Source: Phycisphaerae bacterium (GTDB lineage Bacteria; Planctomycetota; Phycisphaerae; UBA1845; JAFGLZ01). From it: a DNA stretch of 42,934 nt. The stretch's first letter is position 1, and each line of letters begins with the position of its first letter. The notes under the pieces were generated by a model that worked only from the letters and a program-made list of their open reading frames with translations, did no database searches and was not told the DNA's origin. The position numbers and the translations under genes were made by a program. The stretch lies in NCBI GenBank assembly GCA_016927755.1, contig JAFGLZ010000137.1:1-42934 (forward strand), given 5' to 3'. Of this stretch, positions 16,255-22,997 are shown piece after piece.

Positions 16255-17195
16255 CCTGATCCCTCCGTCACCAGACGGTAGGGGGCCCCAAGCCCTCGCC
16301 TTTGCCCCCATCCCTGGAGAGTCACACCCAAAGCACTCCCCCCTCCAGTCCGATCGCACTTCTCCAGACCACCGACCCCCTTATCCACAAGGCGTCCGGC
16401 TGAGCGCCCGCGACGAACTCGCCCTGCGATGCCACACGCCAGATGCCGACGCCGACGAGCGGCCAAGCCACCATTCGGCATAACGGGTCCCCAACGGGTG
16501 GTTTCATTCGAGCCATGGCAAGGATTCATTGCATGCAAACAGCCAGAACGCACATGACGCCCGAGCCCCGAGAAGCTCGCCATTCTGCTGCATTCCGGGA
16601 CATTCCGGGACATTTCGAGACACCGCACCCGCCCCGCTCCGATGTCGACGTGTCGACGTGTCGACTTCTCGACGTTTCGACCGGGCATTCCGGGGCATTG
16701 TGCGACATCACCCCTAAACCCCCGAACCCCGGATTCCGTTGCATTCTGGTGGATCCCCGCGCATTCCGGGACATTCCGAGACATTCCGAGACATTCCGGG
16801 ACATTTCGAGACACCGCACCCGCCCCGCTCCGATGTCGACGTGTCGACGTGTCGACGTTTCGACCTTTCGACTTTTCGACCGGGCATTCCGAGACATCCG
16901 CCACCCTCGTCACTCCCGCGCCGCATACGCCTTCTCCCCACGGCTCGCCAGGACGGGGCAGCCCAGAGACATCGAGGAGCCCCATGACCGCAAAAGGGTC
17001 ATTAGAGTGAATAAGGATTATCTGCATCCGTATTTCTGCCAGCGGTCCGGCATCCATGCCTCCACCGACGACCGCTCCGCCAACCCGACCGATTCCCCCG
17101 CCCCTCTTGTCGGGATTCCACAAATGGTCAGACTAACAGGCAGGACTGATTCGTCCTGATAGTGATCGAGCACTCTTGAGTCCCTGGGGAAGCTG
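16255..17195. other. 941-bp non-coding region containing an iterated repeat locus
   Basis: The first ~335 bp shows no structure I can name. 16590-16892 is the composite repeat locus described separately. 16893-17195 is the presumed upstream region of the sigma factor gene and contains a small inverted repeat AGGAC...GTCCT near 17143-17158. Minus-strand frames through the repeats read as monotonous Met-Ser-Arg-Asn-Val-Pro-Glu-Cys strings and are artefacts of the repeat. Confidence 0.7.
16590..16892. repeat. composite locus of 10-bp and 8-bp iterated repeats, duplicated
   Basis: Two blocks of the same build. Block A: three 10-bp units of type ACATTCCGGG (16590-16619), a conserved 24-bp linker, then five 8-bp units (16644-16683: GTCGACGT, GTCGACGT, GTCGACTT, CTCGACGT, TTCGACCG). 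Block B: five 10-bp units (16761-16810), the same linker, then six 8-bp units (16835-16882). The core 16600-16665 is repeated without any mismatch at 16791-16856, an offset of 191 bp. Unit lengths are constant and there are no unique spacers, so this is not CRISPR. A three-unit stretch of the octamer is also found at 927-950. Function unknown. Confidence 0.9.
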
Positions 17196-17738
17196 GTGGA
17201 AGCCGATAGGGCCCTATTGCGGCGAATGCAGCAAGGCGATCGCTCCGCCCTGCGCGCCATCTATCAGACGTACAAGGGCGACCTGCTCACGGTGGCCACC
17301 TACTTGCTGACGGATGTCGCCTCGGCCGAGGACGTCCTGCACGATGTGCTCGTCGACTTCGCCGCCAACGTCCGAGGCTTCACCTTGCGGAGCAGCCTCA
17401 AGGGCTACCTGGCCACGTGCGTGGCCAATCGAGCCCGCGACCGCCTTCGAAGGCGATCGCGAAACGACGTATCCCTGTCCGCTGGACTGGACGCTCCGGA
17501 CGATACGCCCGATCCCGTCGGCCAGATCATCTCCGACGAGCAGGCGCGCAGGCTGTGGGAGAGGGTAGCCGGACTGCCGGAGGAGCAGCGCGAGGTGATC
17601 ACGCTCCACGTGCACGCCGGTCTGCCCTTTAGGGAGATCGCCGAGCATCAAGGCGTCTCCATCAGTACGGCCCAAAGCCGATACCGATATGCCATCGAGA
17701 GACTGCGGTCACTCCTGAGAGCAGAGGTCGGGACATGA
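17196..17738 (+). CDS. ECF-type RNA polymerase sigma factor
   Basis: The 180-residue protein has only the two sigma domains expected for an extracytoplasmic-function sigma factor. Sigma2 covers residues ~5-75 (LLRRMQQGDRSALRAIYQTY, VASAEDVLHDVLVDFAANVR). A linker of ~40 residues includes DAPDDTPDPVGQ. Sigma4 covers ~120-175 (LPEEQREVITLHVHAGLPFR, EIAEHQGVSISTAQSRYRYA), with the helix-turn-helix that reads the -35 element. GGGGA at 17186-17190 is 5 nt before GTG 17196. The stop codon overlaps the next start (ATGA), so the two genes are translationally coupled and the partner is very likely its regulator or signal input. Confidence 0.95.
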   Translation: MEADRALLRRMQQGDRSALRAIYQTYKGDLLTVATYLLTDVASAEDVLHDVLVDFAANVRGFTLRSSLKGYLATCVANRARDRLRRRSRNDVSLSAGLDAPDDTPDPVGQIISDEQARRLWERVAGLPEEQREVITLHVHAGLPFREIAEHQGVSISTAQSRYRYAIERLRSLLRAEVGT

Positions 17739-18946
17739 GCCCCGCGAATGACATAGAACGGTCGATCCAATCACTGCGATTCGACACCAGCGCCGCGGCC
17801 GACGAACGCATCCTTGCCGACGCGGCCGAAGCGCTGGACCAAGGGCAACCATTGCCGCGCGGCGCCTCGCGCCGACGCGTTTGGAGAAAGATTATGACGA
17901 GCAAGTGGACAAAGCTGACCGGCGCCGCGGCCGCGATCATCGCGCTGGTCGCGCTCCTGCCGATCGCCTTCGACAGAGCCGCCGTCCCGGCCTATGCCGT
18001 CGGTCAGACAATTGAGGCCACCCGCGCCGTTCGGGCCGTACACGTCAAACTCGACCCCGCGGGCCCCGGCCTGGGAGAGATGTGGGCCCAGTTCGGCGAG
18101 AACGATGACCTCATCCGCATGCGGATGGACTTCCCGAATACTCCAGGCGACGGCCCCAAGATCGTGATATGTCAGGACGGCAAGGCCAACGTCTGGTTCA
18201 AACGCAAGAACGTCGTGCTGGTCGTTCGCGAGGAGAACCCCCTCGGACTCTTCCGCCAGGGAGACAAGGACATGTTCTTCAATCCGAAGATCGTCGTCGA
18301 CAGTCTCCTGCAAGCGCCGGAAGGAGCCGGCATCGAGATCACGGAGCCCACCACCGAAGGAGAACCCATCATCCTCACCGTCTCCAAGACCGCCAATGAT
18401 AGGGCTCGGATCGTCTTCGCCGTCGATCCCAAGACCAAGCTCCTGCAGCGAATGGAGAAGTACCTCCCCAAGGGCCGCCACTACGAGTTGGCCCTGACCA
18501 TCAGTTACCTCGAATACGACAAGGCGGTCGACCCGAACGCCTTCCTCTTGAGCCCGCCCGACGACGCCATGTGCGTGGATCAGACTGCTGACGATCTCGG
18601 CCTGCCCAGGGGAGATCTATCCGAGGGAGAGATCGCCGCCAAGGTCGCCCGGGAATTCTTCGAGGCGGTGATCGCCAAGGATTACGCCAAGGCAGGCAAG
18701 CTCTGCGGAGGTCTCTCGGCCGAATCGGTACCCGAGAAGCTGAAAGTCTGCAACGCGATTCGCATCGTGAGCATCGGTCAGCCCAGTCCCCATCCGGATC
18801 CGCGAACCAAGTTCCAGGTCGTCCCATGCGAAATCGAGATCAAAGCGGACGGCGCGTCAGAGGTTCGGACCTTCTCGCTCAACGTCCGCGCCGTCTACGG
18901 CCGGCCGGATCGCTGGGCCATCGGTGGTGGCGACGTCTTCAAATGA
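17735..18946 (+). CDS. membrane-anchored LolA-like protein, putative partner/anti-sigma of the upstream sigma factor
   Basis: 403 residues in ATGA overlap with the sigma factor gene. Residues 1-55 are soluble and would be cytoplasmic (SIQSLRFDTSAAADERILAD). One membrane helix spans ~62-80 (LTGAAAAIIALVALLPIAF). The outer part, from ~90, has VRAVHVKLDPAGPGLGEMWA, repeated beta strands and ILTVSKTANDRARIVFAVDP, KTKLLQRMEKYLPKG, resembling the LolA/LolB/RseB lipoprotein-carrier fold. The last ~100 residues (AAKVAREFFEAVIAKDYAKA) look like a small NTF2-type domain. Known anti-sigmas place a short cytoplasmic domain before a membrane helix, as here, but I see no zinc-binding HxxxCxxC motif. Role as anti-sigma is inference from the overlap. 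Confidence 0.8.
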   Translation: MSPANDIERSIQSLRFDTSAAADERILADAAEALDQGQPLPRGASRRRVWRKIMTSKWTKLTGAAAAIIALVALLPIAFDRAAVPAYAVGQTIEATRAVRAVHVKLDPAGPGLGEMWAQFGENDDLIRMRMDFPNTPGDGPKIVICQDGKANVWFKRKNVVLVVREENPLGLFRQGDKDMFFNPKIVVDSLLQAPEGAGIEITEPTTEGEPIILTVSKTANDRARIVFAVDPKTKLLQRMEKYLPKGRHYELALTISYLEYDKAVDPNAFLLSPPDDAMCVDQTADDLGLPRGDLSEGEIAAKVAREFFEAVIAKDYAKAGKLCGGLSAESVPEKLKVCNAIRIVSIGQPSPHPDPRTKFQVVPCEIEIKADGASEVRTFSLNVRAVYGRPDRWAIGGGDVFK

Positions 18947-18988
18947 CAAGCCATCGCAAGCTTCCCCGCTGTGAGATGCAACCACGCT

Positions 18989-19013
18989 GCCGGGCCTTGA
19001 CCGGAGGCCCGGC
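18989..19013 (+). terminator. hairpin after the sigma/partner operon
   Basis: GCCGGGCCT (18989-18997), 7-nt loop, AGGCCCGGC (19005-19013), 9-bp stem, 42 nt after the stop codon at 18946. No clear T-run. It separates the operon from the promoter of the next gene. Confidence 0.55.
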
Positions 19014-19017
19014 GGCG

Positions 19018-19047
19018 TTGGCGCTGGTCTCGTCACGATGCTACACT
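19018..19047 (+). promoter_or_regulatory. candidate promoter giving a leaderless mRNA
   Basis: TTGGCG (19018-19023), 18-bp spacer, TACACT (19042-19047). The ATG of the Nudix-nitrilase gene is at 19055, 7 nt after the -10 element, so transcription would start at or next to the start codon. There is no Shine-Dalgarno sequence before that ATG. Confidence 0.4.
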
Positions 19048-19054
19048 GCCGCAC

Positions 19055-20665
19055 ATGGATGAACGCGGCAGGGACCTCATTCGCGGCGTCGTGGCGGTCG
19101 TCTGCAAGGACGGCCGGATCCTGAGCATCCGTCGCCCGGACGCCATCGAGCTCGGCGGGCGATGGTGCTTCCCAGGCGGCGCCGTCGAGCAGGGCGAATC
19201 GCAGGCCGAAGCGCTCGTTCGCGAGGTCCGCGAAGAGGTCGGCCTGGACGTCGAGGCCGTCGAGAAGCTCTGGGAGTGGTCGCCGCCGGAAGGCGGACTC
19301 ATCCTCTATTGGTGGTCGACGCGACTCATCGATCCGGACCAGCCGCTCCAGCTCAATCCCCGCGAGGCCGCCGAGGCGATCTGGGCGACCCCCCACGAGC
19401 TGCGCGCCCTGGACGGCATCCTTACCAACGACATCGAGTTCCTCGACCATGTCGAGGCAACTGCCCCCCACATCGACAGTGTCAATCCCTCCTCATCAAC
19501 GATCACTCGCCGAACGTTCGTAGCCGCCGGTGCGGCGACGGCGGCAAGCGCCGTCCTGGGACGACGTGCCATCGCTGGGGCGGCGCCAGGAGCGGATGAC
19601 GCGCCGATCCCGAGGAGACCGAACACCATGCCAATCGAATCCACGATAGGCGTCATCCAGACGCGACCGGCCTCGCTGAAGCTGGACGACTGGCAAAAGG
19701 AGGACGCCAAGCGATACGCCGATCACGGCAAGCGGCTGGCCATGCTCGATCCCGCGTTCGATCGGGCCTTCTTCGAGCACGTCGAGACGCGATACATCGA
19801 CTACGTCCGCGGACTGCTCGACCAGGCGGGCCGGCGGAAGATCGACTTGGTCCTGCTGCCCGAGGCGATGCTCGTCGTCAGCCGGAACCTCAGCCGCAGG
19901 CACCGCGACAAGTTCATCGAGCTCTGTCGCTGGAGCAACAAGGCCTGGTTCGATGCGATCCAGCCGATCGCCAAGAAGTACGGCATGATCATCGCGAGCT
20001 GCCTCTACCAGGTCGACGACGCGGGAAATATCACCAACGACGGCGTGCTGACCGACGGCTCCGGATCCCTCGGCGTCTATCACAAGGTCCACTTGCCAGG
20101 CTGGCACGATCAGGACGGCACCGAGGTCACCAACTTCGTGCCCGGCGACGCCTACCCCGTCTTCGAGACGCGGATCGGCAAGGTGGGCTTCCTCATCTGT
20201 TACGACATCGACTTCCCCGAGGCCGCCACGTGCCTGGCCCTGAACGGGGCCGAGGCCATCCTGCACCCGACCGTCGGCTACAACTTCCCTGACGAGGAGG
20301 AGCAGGTGGCCGAGGCCCGCTTGAGAACCCGGGCGACCGACAACCACTGCGTGGTGGCCTGCGCGATGCCCGGGGCCGGCCCGGTCCGAGAGAACGGCTG
20401 CAGCGCCATCGTCGACCATCGAGGCACGGTCGTGGCCGCCGCCGGAAAGAGCCGCGAGGCCATCATCCAGGCCCGCGTCACCCTCGGCGGCCCGCGGATG
20501 CGATACTGGGGCGAGCTCGCCTCCAACGCACGCGATACGTTCCCCCGCAAGCGCCGGCCCGATACGTACGGCGTGATCGTCGAAAAGCAGCCGCCGGCAT
20601 TCCCGAAGGGAAAGCACAAGTGGGGACGATACTATCTCTATGAACCCGACGTCGGCCTGCCGTAG
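19055..20665 (+). CDS. Nudix hydrolase - Tat signal - nitrilase-family amidohydrolase fusion
   Basis: 536 residues in one uninterrupted frame. Residues ~1-140 are a complete Nudix hydrolase; the Nudix box is perfect from Gly42 to Leu64 (GAVEQGESQ, then REVREEVGL). Residues 150-170 are a Tat-like signal: ITRRTFVAAGAATAASAVLG, with the twin arginines at 152-153. From ~195 to the end is a carbon-nitrogen hydrolase with all three catalytic residues: Glu270 (LLPEAM), Lys344 (YHKVHLPG) and Cys382 (FLICYDIDFPE). Such enzymes hydrolyse amides, nitriles or carbamoyl groups. An internal ATG at 19628 (residue 192) has GAGGAG 10 nt upstream, so a separate nitrilase without the Tat segment may be made. 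A signal peptide in mid-protein is odd; see findings. Confidence 0.9.
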   Translation: MDERGRDLIRGVVAVVCKDGRILSIRRPDAIELGGRWCFPGGAVEQGESQAEALVREVREEVGLDVEAVEKLWEWSPPEGGLILYWWSTRLIDPDQPLQLNPREAAEAIWATPHELRALDGILTNDIEFLDHVEATAPHIDSVNPSSSTITRRTFVAAGAATAASAVLGRRAIAGAAPGADDAPIPRRPNTMPIESTIGVIQTRPASLKLDDWQKEDAKRYADHGKRLAMLDPAFDRAFFEHVETRYIDYVRGLLDQAGRRKIDLVLLPEAMLVVSRNLSRRHRDKFIELCRWSNKAWFDAIQPIAKKYGMIIASCLYQVDDAGNITNDGVLTDGSGSLGVYHKVHLPGWHDQDGTEVTNFVPGDAYPVFETRIGKVGFLICYDIDFPEAATCLALNGAEAILHPTVGYNFPDEEEQVAEARLRTRATDNHCVVACAMPGAGPVRENGCSAIVDHRGTVVAAAGKSREAIIQARVTLGGPRMRYWGELASNARDTFPRKRRPDTYGVIVEKQPPAFPKGKHKWGRYYLYEPDVGLP

Positions 20666-20674
20666 CGTCAGGGC

Positions 20675-20690
20675 GGCCCGACGACGGGCC
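20675..20690 (+). terminator. short hairpin after the Nudix-nitrilase gene
   Basis: GGCCCG (20675-20680), ACGA loop, CGGGCC (20685-20690), 9 nt after the stop codon. It has no T-run, so termination is only possible. Confidence 0.4.
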
Positions 20691-20724
20691 TCATGATCCA
20701 AGGTCAAGCGGCAACGGAGTGCCC

Positions 20725-21495
20725 ATGCACCGAAGCGCGACCATCGTCAAACGCGACTCCTCCGCGAGCGGCATCGGGACGATGCGCGAGCGGTCGCTCC
20801 ATGCGGCCCTGAAACAGTGGTGCAGCCAGCCCGGCGACCGTCAAGAGGTCGTCGTCGACGGCTTTCACATCGATATCGTCCGCGATGATCTCTTGATCGA
20901 GATTCAGACCCGAAACTTCTCCACCCTCAAGCGCAAGCTGGCCAAGCTCACCGAGCGGCATCGCGTGCGCCTCGTCCATCCCATCGCCAGCGAGAAATGG
21001 ATCGTCAAGCTCGCCAAGAACGGGCTGGACCAAGTCGATCGGCGCAAGTCGCCCAAGCACGGCGACCTGTTCGACGTCTTCGACGAACTGGTGAGCCTCC
21101 CGGAGTTGATCGCTCATCCCAACTTCTCGCTGGAGGTCCTGATCATCCGGGAGGAGGAGGTCCGCAGGAAGCACGCCGCCCGGCGGTGGCGCCGCGGAGG
21201 GTGGGGCACATACGACCGGCGGTTGCTCGGCGTGCTCCGGACGGTTCCCCTGACCGACACGACCGACTTCCGGAGCCTGCTGCCGCCCGACATCGGCGAT
21301 CCCTTCACGACCGCCGAACTGGCGATCGGCATCGGGCGCCACCGCCAGGTGGCTCAGAAGATGGCCTACTGCCTTCGAAAAATGGGCGTGATCGACGTCG
21401 TGGGAAAACGCGGCAACGCAATCCTCTACACGGCCGAAAACCGTACGGCAAGCAAGTCACGCACTCTCGCTGCCAAGCGCCGTTCGAGACGCTGA
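20725..21495 (+). CDS. PD-(D/E)XK-nuclease-like protein with C-terminal winged helix; function unknown
   Basis: 256 residues. The N-terminal part has RERSLHAALKQWC, then EVVVDGFHIDIV and LLIEIQTRNFSTLKRKLAKL. An Asp (50) followed nine residues later by Glu59-x-Gln61 is the layout of a PD-(D/E)XK nuclease core in which the last Lys is Gln, as in several restriction-like families; this is pattern recognition, not proof. The middle region (WIVKLAKNGLDQVDRRKSPK) is basic. The C-terminal ~60 residues (FTTAELAIGIGRHRQVAQKM, AYCLRKMGVIDVVGKRGNAI) form a winged helix-turn-helix. ACGGAG at 20714-20719 is 5 nt before ATG 20725. No methylase or helicase is adjacent, so a defence role has no support from context. 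Confidence 0.75.
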   Translation: MHRSATIVKRDSSASGIGTMRERSLHAALKQWCSQPGDRQEVVVDGFHIDIVRDDLLIEIQTRNFSTLKRKLAKLTERHRVRLVHPIASEKWIVKLAKNGLDQVDRRKSPKHGDLFDVFDELVSLPELIAHPNFSLEVLIIREEEVRRKHAARRWRRGGWGTYDRRLLGVLRTVPLTDTTDFRSLLPPDIGDPFTTAELAIGIGRHRQVAQKMAYCLRKMGVIDVVGKRGNAILYTAENRTASKSRTLAAKRRSRR

Positions 21496-21523
21496 CCCCT
21501 TCACCTTCCTGACCCCCGCCGGG

Positions 21524-21877
21524 TTATTCGTCCTGGAAAACGCCGATCCCGATGTTCTCCGGATCGAGGAACACGGCGAAGGACCCGATGCCGTGGATCG
21601 CCCGCCTCGCAACAATCACCCTGCCCCCCGCCTGGACGGCCCTGGCCAAGGTCTCATCGATGTCATCCACCTTGAAGTAGACGCCTACCGTCGGCGCGGG
21701 ACAATCCGCGGAACGCTTCGTGATCCCCCCGGTGGGCGACTCGCCCGTGAAGACCATCGTGTAGTCGTCCTGCTCCGGCGCGCCCCGGAGGTCCCACTCG
21801 AAAACCTTGGAGTAGAAGTCCCGACACTTCGCGGGGTCGTTACTCACGAACTCGAAATGACACAGACGATTCGGCAT
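21524..21877 (-). CDS. VOC-family (glyoxalase/bleomycin-resistance-like) protein
   Basis: 117 residues, a single-domain vicinal-oxygen-chelate fold made of two beta-alpha-beta-beta-beta halves: MPNRLCHFEFVSNDPAKCRD, FYSKVFEWDL, then VGVYFKVDDIDETLARAVQA and FAVFLDPENIGIGVFQDE. Members bind a divalent metal and act as lyases, dioxygenases or binding proteins; a substrate cannot be given. The start is MPNRL, where an upstream GGAG is 11 nt away; the frame is open further but over the spacer. It lies 25 nt downstream of a close paralogue on the same strand. Confidence 0.87.
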   Translation of the reverse strand: MPNRLCHFEFVSNDPAKCRDFYSKVFEWDLRGAPEQDDYTMVFTGESPTGGITKRSADCPAPTVGVYFKVDDIDETLARAVQAGGRVIVARRAIHGIGSFAVFLDPENIGIGVFQDE

Positions 21878-21902
21878 GCTCCGTGATCTCCTTACCCGTG
21901 TC

Positions 21903-22268
21903 TCAACCACTGCTGCGCTCGGGCTGCAGGATGCCGATCCCGATGTTCTCTGGATCAATGAAGACGGCGATGGCGCCCACACCGGGGATAGGCGTCTTGG
22001 GCATCACCACCCGCCCCCCCGCTCCCGTGACCTTCGCGAGCGTCTCTTCAACGTTGTCCACCGCGATGTAGATGCCCACCGTGGGCGCCGGGCATTCGTC
22101 GGGTTTCTTCATCATGCCGCCACCCGGCTCGGATCCCGTGGCGATCAGGGTGTAGTGTGGATGGCCCGGGGGAGTCTGGAACTCCCAGTCGAACACCTTC
22201 GAGTAAAACGCCTTGCACTTCTCGGGATCGTTGGTCAGGAACTCGAAGTGGCAGAGCGGATTCGCCAT
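21903..22268 (-). CDS. VOC-family protein, tandem paralogue
   Basis: 121 residues, first gene of the two-gene VOC unit. It shares with its neighbour the N-terminal LCHFEF..NDP.KC..FYSKVF.W pattern, the CPAPTVG segment and the ending DPENIGIG, which shows a tandem duplication followed by divergence. GGGAGG lies 7 nt before the ATG (complement 22266-22268), supporting MANPLCHFEF as the N-terminus. No membrane segment or signal peptide. As a homodimer or as a heterodimer with its neighbour it could form the standard VOC active site. Confidence 0.88.
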   Translation of the reverse strand: MANPLCHFEFLTNDPEKCKAFYSKVFDWEFQTPPGHPHYTLIATGSEPGGGMMKKPDECPAPTVGIYIAVDNVEETLAKVTGAGGRVVMPKTPIPGVGAIAVFIDPENIGIGILQPERSSG

Positions 22269-22997
22269 GGCACGGCCTCCCAAAACACTGCGATGGTGAT
22301 ACCTCCTTGCCTTCTAGATGCCTGCGGCGATCCGTTCGATCCGAGGCATCCGTCGACGGCGATGGACCTGCCGGCCTGCCCCCTAGGCCTCTGACCGGTC
22401 CTACCGTCGAACGGGCAGACATTCGACTGTGGTGATCCTACCATAACCTTCACGACCGCAAGGCTTTTTTGCGACCGATCGAAATGGGCTAGGTCTCGGT
22501 CGGTCGCGAACGCTGTCGCTTCAATCCTGTCGCGGGCGAGTCGGCGGAATCCCCGGTTTCTGCGCGAAAGGGGTCGACTGCGGGCATGCAGGTGTCCGAT
22601 CTCACTGTGGGAGCCCGCCGGGACGCGGCGAGGTATCCGAGATTTCACGGATGTTGATGGGCGTTAAACGCTGGACACCAAGACGTCAAGGCATTAGTAT
22701 CAATTAACCGGAGAGGAGATCAGTTCCATAGCATGAGCGGGAAGGAAGGGGTGTTCTGGGAGGGGCTGTTCCCCGAGACATGCCCGTCGACGTCCGTGAG
22801 TCCGACGGACGAACCTTCCACAAATCGGCAGTACAAGGGCAAGTGACTGAAACCTTTCTTGCCGCGCGGAGGTGTGAGGCAAGGACGCATCGTTGGGGAC
22901 CGGCGTGGAATCCGAGTGTCGGTTGGGCGTCCCCGCGCATCGCCCGTAGTCTGGCGTGGAATTGCGATGGGGCTCGCCTCCGCAGGGAGGTACTCGG
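22269..22997. other. 729-bp spacer between divergent genes
   Basis: No gene I trust. It holds CGCAAGGCTTTTTTGCG near 22460 (small palindrome with a T-run) close to the VOC pair, a candidate promoter at 22672-22700, and a purine-rich GGAGAGGAG at 22710-22718 followed at distance by a 37-codon frame (22733-22846) that I do not call. Confidence 0.5.
22672..22700 (+). promoter_or_regulatory. candidate sigma70-type promoter
   Basis: TGGACA (22672-22677), 17-bp spacer, TAGTAT (22695-22700), in a locally AT-richer stretch. It is about 300 bp upstream of the secreted protein gene at 22998, which would have a long leader. Confidence 0.4.

Noticed and set aside
16590..16892. CRISPR array
   Set aside because: Units are 8 and 10 bp, contiguous, without unique spacers of constant length, and there are no cas genes.
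16504..17123. Several frames through the iterated repeats, rich in Met-Ser-Arg-Asn-Val-Pro-Glu-Cys
   Set aside because: Their protein repeats come directly from the DNA repeats, no start site or domain supports translation.
19496..20707. Minus-strand frame of about 400 codons opposite the nitrilase domain
   Set aside because: The opposite strand carries intact Nudix and nitrilase catalytic motifs.
20725..21495. A restriction-modification or anti-phage system
   Set aside because: A single nuclease-like gene without methylase, helicase, NTPase or toxin-type neighbours.
22733..22846. 37-codon plus-strand frame after GGAGAGGAG
   Set aside because: The spacing from the purine-rich stretch is 14 nt and the peptide has no recognisable feature; it may be only leader sequence.
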